Shown: piece by piece, positions 8,974 to 17,362 of the stretch
Layout of the letters: each line of letters begins with the position of its first letter
How positions within the stretch are numbered: position 1 is the first letter of the stretch
Origin: Lentisphaerae bacterium GWF2_49_21
GTDB taxonomy: Bacteria > Verrucomicrobiota > Lentisphaeria > Victivallales > GWF2-50-93
Direction of reading: 5' to 3'
DNA: 64,000 nt
Assembly (NCBI GenBank): GCA_001804805.1
Contig: MHBH01000046.1
Span: forward strand, 44,603 to 108,602
Notes under the pieces: model-generated
The model's input: the letters and a program-made list of their open reading frames with translations, nothing else
Databases searched by the model: none
What the model was told of the DNA's origin: nothing
Position numbers and translations under genes: made by a program

Positions 8974-9543
8974 TTAAAGTATTTTGATCATTTCGATTAG
9001 GTCAGCCCGGTAATCAAATTCTTCATTCCCGAAATTAGTGCCCATAAAGTGAGGTTTTCGACCGCTTTCCCGGTAACCGCAGCGATCATAAAGTTTTTTA
9101 GCGGGATTCTCGGCTGAGACCGTAAGGAGCAGGACCCTGAGTCCGATTTTAATAGCTTCTTCTTCCAGTGCATCCATCATTTTTTTGCCGATTCCCAGGC
9201 CCCGGGCAGAGGAATTGATCTGCAACCCCAAATTCCCATAACCTTTACCGAACTGACCATTGTCAATATGGAGCCAACCCTGGCCGGAAATGTTGCCGTC
9301 AACTTCAACCATCAGGTAGATAATTCTGTCCAGTTCGATTTTCTTCAAAATATCCAGGAGTTTATTGCAGGCGGCAACTTTATCCATTTCCTGAATGGGA
9401 ATCCAGAGAAGTTGCTTCATGGACTCATCGTAAAGCTCGTTGTTTGATTTCAAAAAACCTTCGAGGTCTTCCCAGGCAGGACACCTGAAAATCACGGTTT
9501 TTCCTTTGAGTGTGAATTTTTGGATTGTTTCTTCTGTTTTCAT
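8974..9543 (-). CDS. GNAT-family N-acetyltransferase
   Basis: A 189-residue GNAT protein that would transfer an acetyl group from acetyl-CoA to an amine. The acetyl-CoA loop is visible as SSARGLGIGKKMMDALEEEA near residues 112-131 (motif A, R/Q-x-x-G-x-G/A), followed by LTVSAENPAKKLYDRCGY, the motif B region where the tyrosine lines the thiol of CoA. Its acceptor is unknown. It sits between the MGH1-like hydrolase and the URO-D-like gene, 34 and about 60 bases away, in the same direction. Confidence 0.8.
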   Translation of the reverse strand: MKTEETIQKFTLKGKTVIFRCPAWEDLEGFLKSNNELYDESMKQLLWIPIQEMDKVAACNKLLDILKKIELDRIIYLMVEVDGNISGQGWLHIDNGQFGKGYGNLGLQINSSARGLGIGKKMMDALEEEAIKIGLRVLLLTVSAENPAKKLYDRCGYRESGRKPHFMGTNFGNEEFDYRADLIEMIKIL

Positions 9544-9577
9544 AGTTCTACTCCAAGTTATTTAATATAAGTTCAAT

Positions 9578-11038
9578 TTAAGTTAAGTTCATTTTTTGAT
9601 CAACTGCCAATTGGTATTCGCAAGTTTTATGTCTTGTTTTTAATTTGATTATTTGCTGTTCAGTTGATGTTCCGATAAAAGCTTTGGGATTTCCTGCAAA
9701 GTCAGTCACGAAACGGCATTCTCCTGCGATTGAAATATGATTTATACCATCAATAACTATGTGTGATTGATTTTTCTGATTAATAATTTCCAAATCCAAT
9801 GTTTTATATTCGGTCTTATATGATGAATTTTGTTGATTGGGGCAGCGACAATTCCATTCAATCTCTTGGTCCTGTATTGAAATTCCATAGAGTCTTTTGA
9901 TAAAATCAATAAGTAAACACATTGCAGGAGAGTATCCATCGCTGCAGGATAATTTTCCTGTAAAAGGATTCATTTGCTGCATAAAGCCGTTACTATTTAT
10001 TAAAGCTTCAATCCAGATATGCATCAACTCAGTTAGTTTGGCATATTTTCCGTAATACTCCAGCCAACGCGGGGCACGCAAAGCCGTAAGTACCTGGCTT
10101 GGCCCGCCCCAGGAATTGTCTGGCAGTTCCTGAACAAAACGAGGATCATTGATAGCGACTGAAGGAAATGGGAACGGGGTCCAAAATGCTTTCGGATTAA
10201 CTATCCAGAAATTATAAATCTGCTCAAATAGGGATTGATTTACTACATGTTCTGAGAGAACTCTGGTCAACAGGTCACAGGCTATCCGGTTAAATTTTCC
10301 ATCAACATCCAAGTCATAAAAACATAGAGATTCGTCATCAAAGCAACATTCAAAAAGAGCTTTTTTAACAGTCTCTGCCTTGGCCGTCCAATATTCGGTT
10401 TTCTCCCTATAACCGAGGATCTTTGCCATTCCAGCTAAAGCGATCCTGCCACCATAAATTGTTGCGGAAAGGTCAGGAGAAAGATATGGGAGACCAGTGA
10501 CTTCCGGGCAGAGTCGGGCATCATCGTCCCGGCATTTTCTGGGTACTCCATCCCATCGCGGGCTTTTATCATGGCCCGTATCATACTCACAAAAAGCTTC
10601 GCATAAACCGGTTTGACGGGTGTCGCGGAATTTTTCCAACCACAGTTCCCATCTGGAACAGGAAGAAAAAGCCTGTTCCAGAAAATTTTCATCTCCGGTT
10701 TTTTTGTACAGCTCAAGAGCTGTAGCAGCAATGGGGACAACCATCTGAATTTGGCTGCGGCCAACTTTTTTATTCCAGATAAAGCATGGCAGATAACCGT
10801 CATCTTCCTGAAGGGCAAAAAATGCCCGATGATTATTCAAGGCGATTTCCGGGTTGACATCAGCATAGAGTAACCCCTCCAGTGGCCCGCTTTCCAGCCA
10901 GATACCCTGATAGTTACCACCTTCTATCAGGACTGGTTTCGGAAAGGGGGAAAGCGTTCTAATATTTGCCTGCAACCCTGCCAAAGCCGCATCTGCTTTA
11001 TCCTGCAGCAGAGGGTAGTCTGTGTGAAAGCTGAACAT
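9578..11038 (-). CDS. MGH1-like (alpha/alpha)6 glycoside hydrolase
   Basis: A 486-residue soluble protein resembling the GH63/MGH1-like (alpha/alpha)6-barrel glycosidases. Seen are DKSPRWDG, where an Asp acid is expected, DLSATIYGGRIALAGMAKILG in a barrel helix, and NSWGGPSQVLTALRAPRW, matching the W-x-G-P segment of the family; a small beta domain closes the C-terminus. No signal peptide is visible, so it probably trims imported oligosaccharides in the cytoplasm. Its stop is 2 bases from the start of the next... more exactly, it begins 2 bases after the stop of the MttB-type gene, suggesting coupled translation. The exact sugar is unknown. Confidence 0.7.
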   Translation of the reverse strand: MFSFHTDYPLLQDKADAALAGLQANIRTLSPFPKPVLIEGGNYQGIWLESGPLEGLLYADVNPEIALNNHRAFFALQEDDGYLPCFIWNKKVGRSQIQMVVPIAATALELYKKTGDENFLEQAFSSCSRWELWLEKFRDTRQTGLCEAFCEYDTGHDKSPRWDGVPRKCRDDDARLCPEVTGLPYLSPDLSATIYGGRIALAGMAKILGYREKTEYWTAKAETVKKALFECCFDDESLCFYDLDVDGKFNRIACDLLTRVLSEHVVNQSLFEQIYNFWIVNPKAFWTPFPFPSVAINDPRFVQELPDNSWGGPSQVLTALRAPRWLEYYGKYAKLTELMHIWIEALINSNGFMQQMNPFTGKLSCSDGYSPAMCLLIDFIKRLYGISIQDQEIEWNCRCPNQQNSSYKTEYKTLDLEIINQKNQSHIVIDGINHISIAGECRFVTDFAGNPKAFIGTSTEQQIIKLKTRHKTCEYQLAVDQKMNLT

Positions 11039-11040
11039 AG

Positions 11041-12474
11041 TTATTTAATCAAATCCTTCTTAGCTCTTTGAATTACAGCCATAACCGCTGTTTCTTTTTC
11101 AGTATCAATTTCCGGACCTTTGCAGGATGCCAGAATATTGCGCCATTTTTGATCTGCTTTATCCAGCATTTCGACTTCCAGATTGGTATCCGGTTTAGGG
11201 ATATCCATTCTGCGGTCCAAAAATTCAGGTTCCCATAATGTCCGGAAATTATTCAGGGTATGTTCCATTTCCAAAAAGGACTTTTTTTCACTATTAACGA
11301 CTTCTTCAAGTACTGAAAATGCCAAGGTATTGTCATTGACTTCTATTCCTTTAAAGAAAGTTGCCAACCCATTATTAAATTCCAGGTCCAGCATCAACTG
11401 GGTGGGAGAAAAACTTCTGCCGGAATCAAGAATCCCATGTTCCCAGGGACAATTGGCAATGCCAGAACGGGCTAGCATATTCATCATTTTTTCATAAACC
11501 GCCTGCATTCCTGGACGCTTGGCAAGAGTGTTGTACCCGGAAGGAGAACTGGAACGGATTTTAAACACATCTCTCAACATAGTATGAGCGGCAATATTTT
11601 GAACATGTGCTTCCGGAGAACAAAAAGTGGCGCACGCGGTTTTCATGTCCAGCCCCCCGGAGTAAATGGAACAATGTCCGGGAATATCATCACGATACAT
11701 CCTGATCACCATCAGGCCGCCTAGTGCTTCAGCCAGTCCCTGACTGACTGTCCCGGCCATTGACATAGGGGCATTAACTCCGGCAACAGGCATACAGCCG
11801 ATAGATGAATACCAACCGCGTTTCAATTGTTCAACCAGAATTGCGGCTGCATGTTCTCCGAGTTTCAGGGGAGAAGTAAGATCCCTGATTTTATGAAAGT
11901 ATCCCCGGTCGTGTCCTTCGATTATCTGGGTGATTTCACAGAGATATGGGATCTGTTTTACATCGTATACATCACAACAGCCAACTGGTTTTTCAGAATG
12001 CAGTCCCATCAGAGCTGAAGCTTCAATTACTTCGATTTCTGGCTCCAAATCCCCAATGGTGAGGGGGGCGGAAATGCTGGCAATTTCCGGCATGGCATTA
12101 CCAAGATGTATCATATCAATAAAATCTTGGCGGGTAGCCGTATGCTGAGATCTTTCCGGCCAATCAACGAAAAACATTGGATAATTACCCAAAATCATTT
12201 TCATTTCATGCTGGAATTCAATAGGCATCACTTTTCCGTTTTTGTTACGCTCCTGCCACATGGCACTGATAGCACCGAGAAGTTCTTTGGCCAATTCGCG
12301 CGGGAAAAGAATTTTTTGTTTTTCTTTATCTACTTTTGCTCCGGCTTTTGCTGCCGCTTCAAGCAGTTCATCATTTTCAACTATAAGACCGATCTTTTCC
12401 AGAATTTTATACACATTGTCTTCAATCTTTTCCATTTCTATTGCACTTAACAAGTTCTGATAGGCATAATACAT
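11041..12474 (-). CDS. MttB-family (trimethylamine methyltransferase-like) protein without pyrrolysine codon
   Basis: A 477-residue member of the MttB superfamily, whose members transfer a methyl group from a methylated amine to a corrinoid protein. Landmarks are GCCDVYDVKQIPYLCEI, GCMPVAGVNAPMSMAGT (the glycine- and methionine-rich barrel segment) and the C-terminal LDRRMD near WEPEFL. The whole frame reads through without an in-frame TAG, so this is a non-pyrrolysine relative, like the known glycine betaine demethylase branch. No cognate corrinoid protein or corrinoid reductase gene is visible in the window, so partners must be elsewhere. It lies 33 bases after the DegT-type gene. Substrate is unknown; a quaternary amine is a reasonable guess. 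Confidence 0.8.
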   Translation of the reverse strand: MYYAYQNLLSAIEMEKIEDNVYKILEKIGLIVENDELLEAAAKAGAKVDKEKQKILFPRELAKELLGAISAMWQERNKNGKVMPIEFQHEMKMILGNYPMFFVDWPERSQHTATRQDFIDMIHLGNAMPEIASISAPLTIGDLEPEIEVIEASALMGLHSEKPVGCCDVYDVKQIPYLCEITQIIEGHDRGYFHKIRDLTSPLKLGEHAAAILVEQLKRGWYSSIGCMPVAGVNAPMSMAGTVSQGLAEALGGLMVIRMYRDDIPGHCSIYSGGLDMKTACATFCSPEAHVQNIAAHTMLRDVFKIRSSSPSGYNTLAKRPGMQAVYEKMMNMLARSGIANCPWEHGILDSGRSFSPTQLMLDLEFNNGLATFFKGIEVNDNTLAFSVLEEVVNSEKKSFLEMEHTLNNFRTLWEPEFLDRRMDIPKPDTNLEVEMLDKADQKWRNILASCKGPEIDTEKETAVMAVIQRAKKDLIK

Positions 12475-12507
12475 AACTATTCTCCTGTTTTTTTATTTAC
12501 TCTTACC

Positions 12508-13833
12508 TTATTTTTTCAAAGCTGAGCTCAAACCCCAGCGGATTTCAGTTGATTTTTTCTTATTATCACCCGGAATAAGATACTTGTATGATTCAACTGT
12601 TTTTCGGAAAGCAGCAACGTGCTGTTCGATAACATCCTTGCGGAAGTGCTTAAACCACGGAATCGAAAATACCCGGGACTGAATCCCTTCCGCAACAGGC
12701 AGGTGTTGATTTATTGGTAATTCGTCTTCGGGAACATCTGGGCAGTTTCTAGATTTCCCCTCGCCATAAACGTCAATAATACTGAAAATAGGATGTTTAT
12801 GCAGTGCCGGATTGCAACCTGGAATACAGTATGTTCCTTCAGCGGCAACCGCTTCACAGAACCTTTCCACGGAAAGTCCATCCAGTTCTTCTGGAACATA
12901 ATGACCATGTGGGCAATACCAGGCGCCCATTGTTGATCCGGATTTTGCTCCCGGACAATGTGGTTTTATTCCCGGTAATCCTTCCAACTGTTTCCAAAAA
13001 TACTTCATAGCCCGGTCTATTTCTTCCATTTCGGCAGGAAATTTTTTTAGTTGTTCTCTGCCCACTGCTGCGGAAATTTGATGCATCCGGTATTTATAAC
13101 CTCCCCAGGGAAGTCCTGAATACTTCTTTAATTCCGGAATAGTAATTTCATCGTGACGGATATAATGCCCGAAAAGAATGGCTCTTTCATAGATTGTTCT
13201 ATCATCTGTCAATAAAATTCCTCCTTCTCCAATGGCAAAACCTTTAGCTGACATTAATGAGAAACCAGCAGCATCACCGAAAGTCCCGGCCATTTTACCT
13301 TTGTAAATACTGCCATGGGAATGCGAAGCATCTTCAATGACTTTCAAATTATGCTTTTGTGCAATTGCCATGATAGAGTCCATATCCGCCGGATGTCCGA
13401 GATAATGCACCACCATTATGGCTTTTGTTTTAGGGGTTATTTTGCGTTCGATATCATCCGGGTCAATACACAGACTTATCGGATTGATATCGGCGAAAAT
13501 TACCCTGACACCCAGGGAAAGCGCCTGCAGGCAGGTTGCCCAATAGGTAATTGTTGGGGAGATAATTTCATCTCCAATTTTCAAACCTACACCGAACATG
13601 GCGGTTTGAATTGAAGCAGTTCCGTTATTGTGTGCCAATGCGTATTTTACTCCGTACCAATCCGCATATTCACGTTCAAACTTTTTAGTAACGTCAGTTC
13701 CGGACATAGCACCGCGACGCAAAACATCCAGAACAGCAGCTTCCATTTCTCGATTTACAATTGGCCAAGTGAACATATCACCATCCGCTACTTTTACGGC
13801 TTTTTCTCCTCCTAATATAGCTAAATTGCTCAT
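12508..13833 (-). CDS. DegT/DnrJ/EryC1/StrS-type PLP aminotransferase
   Basis: A 441-residue PLP enzyme of the sugar aminotransferase family. The PLP lysine is in SAKGFAIGEGGILLTDD near residue 197, the cofactor Asp is in VIEDASHSHGSIYKGK, and ALAHNNGTASIQTAMFG is the N-terminal glycine-rich segment. Such enzymes normally aminate keto-sugars in cell-surface or antibiotic sugars; here the gene is in a catabolic run, so it may work in reverse on an amino sugar or cyclitol. It lies 11 bases after the acyltransferase-like gene. A comparably placed substrate clue is lacking. Confidence 0.85.
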   Translation of the reverse strand: MSNLAILGGEKAVKVADGDMFTWPIVNREMEAAVLDVLRRGAMSGTDVTKKFEREYADWYGVKYALAHNNGTASIQTAMFGVGLKIGDEIISPTITYWATCLQALSLGVRVIFADINPISLCIDPDDIERKITPKTKAIMVVHYLGHPADMDSIMAIAQKHNLKVIEDASHSHGSIYKGKMAGTFGDAAGFSLMSAKGFAIGEGGILLTDDRTIYERAILFGHYIRHDEITIPELKKYSGLPWGGYKYRMHQISAAVGREQLKKFPAEMEEIDRAMKYFWKQLEGLPGIKPHCPGAKSGSTMGAWYCPHGHYVPEELDGLSVERFCEAVAAEGTYCIPGCNPALHKHPIFSIIDVYGEGKSRNCPDVPEDELPINQHLPVAEGIQSRVFSIPWFKHFRKDVIEQHVAAFRKTVESYKYLIPGDNKKKSTEIRWGLSSALKK

Positions 13834-13844
13834 TTTTTACTCCT

Positions 13845-14966
13845 TTAAATTGCATAATTTTCAGGCTGATCAATATTTTTATCAAAGAAGATAAATCCTC
13901 CGCTGTTTCTAAATGATTTACCTTCCTGCAGATGCTCCAGGCATTTTTTCTGCAGACTGGTTTTTGGTTCAAAAGCAGTAAGATCAACATCCTTGGAGCC
14001 AAATACTCTTTCCAAAGTCTGTGAGCCGTCAGTTACCACTGGATATAGGTAAAACCGCTTTAAAAAGCTGACCAGATTTGAGTCAGTTTTTAAAATTTTG
14101 GTCAACTGGTAGTCAAGCATCCAGGAATTACAGACAAAGCCGGAAATCTTTTCATCCGGGCAAAATTTACTATAAATATTCCTTGCGCTATTTAAAGAAT
14201 TACTTACTTTATCCTCCGCGAAAGAATCTCCGGCTGGAATGTGAATATCCAAGAGCAGGTCACTGCTGTCCAAAACTTTGCGCCATTCCCCTTTCAGTAA
14301 TACCACAGTTTTCTTTACCACAAATCCGGAAGGATTAACGGGATTGCCGATGTAACGGTCCTGTAGGTCTTTATAGCTGCTTTCCCAGTCGGGATTGACC
14401 AAATTCACAAAACCGTCATTACGAAGTTTTATTCCCGGCTTGGTCAGGGCAGTAATTTTTGCTGTAGCAGAATTAAAAAAAGCGTGGACAAAAATATTTT
14501 TCCGCTGGAGTATAAACTGCAGACGGCCTATCCGGAACAGGGAACAGGAAAAATGGTTTTTCAGCCATTCCAGATTATCCAGTCCCCAAATTCCATTTTT
14601 ATCGTGACAATCCTGAATCCAAATTCCAATGTCAGAAGCGGTTTCACGGGTAATATCTTCAGGGATACCGATTTCTCGATGTCTGGTTTTTAACTCGTTG
14701 ACACAGGAAAGAACCAACAAAGCCTTAAAAAGCAGCAAATCAATTTTTTTAAGTTCAGGGAACTCAATTTCTCGTTTCAGCAAAAATTCCTGACGGAGAT
14801 CTAACAGTGATTTTTGAATTTTTTCTTCAACTTTAGACAAAAAAACCAAAATCTCAGTAATAGCAGTATCGGGTACTCCAGCGTATTCACCAAAAGATTC
14901 CAGTTCTTTACTGGAAGGCAATTGTTCAGGTTCATATAACTTTATTATTTTTAATAGAGATTCCAT
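13845..14966 (-). CDS. Acyltransferase-like protein with NAT_N/GNAT_C architecture
   Basis: A 373-residue soluble protein. The C-terminal half resembles the GNAT-like C-terminal domain found with an N-terminal helical NAT_N domain: LLLDIHIPAGDSFAEDKVSN, then VCNSWMLDYQL and KTDSNLVSFLKRFYLYP, which match the family pattern of IPAG, SWxLD and SNxxxFxxRF. The family is annotated as N-acyltransferase-like but the reaction is not established, and I can name no substrate. Its start overlaps the stop of the aminotransferase upstream (TAATG), so the two are translationally coupled. It could instead be of wholly unknown function. Confidence 0.55.
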   Translation of the reverse strand: MESLLKIIKLYEPEQLPSSKELESFGEYAGVPDTAITEILVFLSKVEEKIQKSLLDLRQEFLLKREIEFPELKKIDLLLFKALLVLSCVNELKTRHREIGIPEDITRETASDIGIWIQDCHDKNGIWGLDNLEWLKNHFSCSLFRIGRLQFILQRKNIFVHAFFNSATAKITALTKPGIKLRNDGFVNLVNPDWESSYKDLQDRYIGNPVNPSGFVVKKTVVLLKGEWRKVLDSSDLLLDIHIPAGDSFAEDKVSNSLNSARNIYSKFCPDEKISGFVCNSWMLDYQLTKILKTDSNLVSFLKRFYLYPVVTDGSQTLERVFGSKDVDLTAFEPKTSLQKKCLEHLQEGKSFRNSGGFIFFDKNIDQPENYAI

Positions 14967-16255
14967 TAATAATATCCTAATTTTGTCAAAGATTTTTTTA
15001 TGGTAGTAAATGCTTTTTCAGCTTCTTCTTGAGTAATGCAAAGCGGCGGCTGCAGCCTGAGAACATTGGCCAAGGTTCCGCCAACCCCGATCAAAACACC
15101 ATTTTCCAAGCATTCTTTCCTGACTGCCTTGGCTAGTTCGGCTGCCGGTTTTTTTCCCGAATCTTTAATTAATTCAATCCCAATCATCAAGCCTTTTCCG
15201 CGAACATCGCCAATTTCCGTTCGCTCTTTAGCGAGTTTGCTGAATTCCGACATCAGCCAGCGGCCTATTTTTTCAGCATTTTCCAACAGTTTTTCCTCCT
15301 GCAGAACTTCGATATTGGCAACTGCCGCAGCACAACTGACCGGATTGCCACCAAAAGTTGACAGGTGGTCACCCGGTGTAAATGCCTCGGCAATATCTGG
15401 TGTGACGATAAAAGAACTCAAAGGATAGCCGTTGGCAATCCCTTTGGCCATGCACATGATTTCAGGTTCAACGCCATAATGTTCAATGGCAAACATTTTT
15501 CCGGTTCTACCAAATCCGCTTTGGACTTCATCGGCAATAAATAAAATCCCTTCAGATTCAAGAATTTCTTTTATTATTTTAAAATATTCTGGCGGGGGAA
15601 CAATAATTCCCCCCTCTCCCATTATCGGTTCGGCAATGAAGGCCGCAACGTCACCCGAGGTCTGATAATTGATCACATCAGACATGAAATGCGCACAAGT
15701 GGTCCCGCAACCAGGATAAGTCTGCCGGAAGGGACAACGGTAACAATTTGGCGCGGGGGCGAAGGCAATCCCGGATAAATAAGGACCGCTGCCTTTTTTC
15801 CGGCCACGGTTACCGGTAATGGAAAGCGTGCCGACTGTTCTGCCATGAAAACTTTGGGTCAGACAGATAATTTCTTTTTTATGACAATGCTGTTTAGCGA
15901 TTCGCAATGCTCCTTCGACTGCTTCAGCTCCGCTGTTACCAAGAAAACTTTTCTGGAGTTTCCCGGGGGTGATTTCTGCAAGTTTCGCAGCAATTTCTCC
16001 CGCACGTGGATTGTAGTATACATAGGTACAGCAGTGGATAAATTTATCAATTTGCTTTTTGGCAGAAGCCTGGATTTTGGGATGGTTGTGTCCCGCGTTT
16101 ACTACGGAAATTCCACTGAAGCAGTCTAGGTAGTCTTTACCTTGACTGTCCGTAATAGTGCATTTAAATGCATTTTCAACTTCCACGGGCTGAAAACCTG
16201 CCACCATTCCGGTAATCATGTAATTATCATAGTTGTTTTTTGCCTTTAAGCTCAT
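14966..16255 (-). CDS. Class III PLP aminotransferase (omega-amino acid type)
   Basis: A 429-residue fold-type I aminotransferase. Seen: NSGAEAVEGALRIAK (phosphate-binding), SFHGRT, FIADEVQSGFGRTGKM (PLP Asp) and the PLP lysine near residue 271 in MAKGIANGYPLSS. A four-cysteine stretch CYRCPFRQTYPGCGTTC (near residue 165) is found in one branch of the family. Such enzymes move an amino group from the terminal carbon of GABA, beta-alanine or similar to a keto acid, giving a semialdehyde. The MmsA gene downstream could oxidise malonate or methylmalonate semialdehyde from it. It starts 9 bases after manA. Confidence 0.85.
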   Translation of the reverse strand: MSLKAKNNYDNYMITGMVAGFQPVEVENAFKCTITDSQGKDYLDCFSGISVVNAGHNHPKIQASAKKQIDKFIHCCTYVYYNPRAGEIAAKLAEITPGKLQKSFLGNSGAEAVEGALRIAKQHCHKKEIICLTQSFHGRTVGTLSITGNRGRKKGSGPYLSGIAFAPAPNCYRCPFRQTYPGCGTTCAHFMSDVINYQTSGDVAAFIAEPIMGEGGIIVPPPEYFKIIKEILESEGILFIADEVQSGFGRTGKMFAIEHYGVEPEIMCMAKGIANGYPLSSFIVTPDIAEAFTPGDHLSTFGGNPVSCAAAVANIEVLQEEKLLENAEKIGRWLMSEFSKLAKERTEIGDVRGKGLMIGIELIKDSGKKPAAELAKAVRKECLENGVLIGVGGTLANVLRLQPPLCITQEEAEKAFTTIKKSLTKLGYY

Positions 16256-16264
16256 AATATCTCC

Positions 16265-17362
16265 TTATTTGTTTATATTTGGTGAACTAATAACTATTTC
16301 TATTTCTTCTCCGCTATCTGGAATAATAGTTATTTCTTCAGTTGCTGCAGCAAAAAGAAAACGTTCTCCTCTGTTGACAACAAATGATGAATCATTATGC
16401 ATAATAATTCCTGTTCCGGAAGTCACAACTGCTATTTCAACGTGACGGTTCTTTTTGCGGCAATACTGCTTGGAAACTTTTATTCTTTTTACTTCAAAAC
16501 ATGGTGTATGTTTAGAACCGATCAACAGTTCTTCACAGAACCCTTCTTTACTGTGAAGTATTTGCGGTTTAAGACAAAATTGCTCCCGGACTTTCTCGGG
16601 ACTCAATCCAGTGAAATTAAATATTTTAAGGGCAAAATCCGGGTCCTTTTTCATGAATCTGGCAGGAGGGGGAACAATGATACCTTCACGCTCAAATTCA
16701 CATCTGACAACTAGATCGCTGGGTTCCATAATCTCAATAACCAGTAGTCCTTCTCCAAGTGCATGTGGCAGCCCCCCAGGAACGATCCAGACTTCACCTT
16801 CTTTTACCGGAATCTTTTCAAAGCATTTATCCATGGCTTCGATGTCCTGTTCCAGAACGATGCGCTTCCATTCTTCCGGGGTTGGAGGATGCTGAAAACC
16901 CAGCCGGATATAGCCTTGGACGTCATCTCTGACACCAATGATGAAATAAGCTTCAAATTTTCCATAAGGTGAGCCAAAATGTTTTTTGGCGAAGTTCGCA
17001 GTAGGATGAGCCTGAACATGCAAACGCATGGAAGAATCCAGGAATTTGAGAAGGAACCCCAGTTCCGGACCGAGTGTCTGCAGATGTTTTTCCCCCAGGT
17101 AAAAATGCCCCTCCTCCTGAAATAGTTTTTTCAGGATAATTTTATTATCGATACTGGTAATCTCCGCCAAACCTTCATTGGAAATCTCAGGCAGGCCGGG
17201 GTTGATTGCAAGAGTAGTTGAAGCAATCCAGTCTTCAGGTTTGAATGAATCCTCACCTGGAGTGCCTGTTTCGAGCATATCCAGCAAAGCTCCTCCCCGG
17301 TAGTTCCTCCTAACCCGGTTGGACTGCAGTTTTAAAATTTCTTTAGCAAAAGATGTATTCAT
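16265..17362 (-). CDS. manA: Class I mannose-6-phosphate isomerase
   Basis: A 365-residue cupin enzyme converting mannose 6-phosphate to fructose 6-phosphate. Zinc-site residues are recognisable in FLDSSMRLHVQAHPTANFAKKHFG (Gln and His), GKFEAYF (Glu) and VWIVPGGLPHALGEGLLVIEIMEPSD (His). The C-terminal cupin half is intact. I place the start at ATG 17362 because it overlaps the stop of the GH2 gene as ATGA; the frame could open 33 bases earlier inside that gene. Directly following a beta-mannosidase-like GH2 gene, it would channel released mannose into glycolysis after phosphorylation. Confidence 0.85.
   Translation of the reverse strand: MNTSFAKEILKLQSNRVRRNYRGGALLDMLETGTPGEDSFKPEDWIASTTLAINPGLPEISNEGLAEITSIDNKIILKKLFQEEGHFYLGEKHLQTLGPELGFLLKFLDSSMRLHVQAHPTANFAKKHFGSPYGKFEAYFIIGVRDDVQGYIRLGFQHPPTPEEWKRIVLEQDIEAMDKCFEKIPVKEGEVWIVPGGLPHALGEGLLVIEIMEPSDLVVRCEFEREGIIVPPPARFMKKDPDFALKIFNFTGLSPEKVREQFCLKPQILHSKEGFCEELLIGSKHTPCFEVKRIKVSKQYCRKKNRHVEIAVVTSGTGIIMHNDSSFVVNRGERFLFAAATEEITIIPDSGEEIEIVISSPNINK

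Noticed and set aside
11041..12474. Pyrrolysine-containing methyltransferase
   Set aside because: The reading frame has no in-frame TAG and its length is complete without one.
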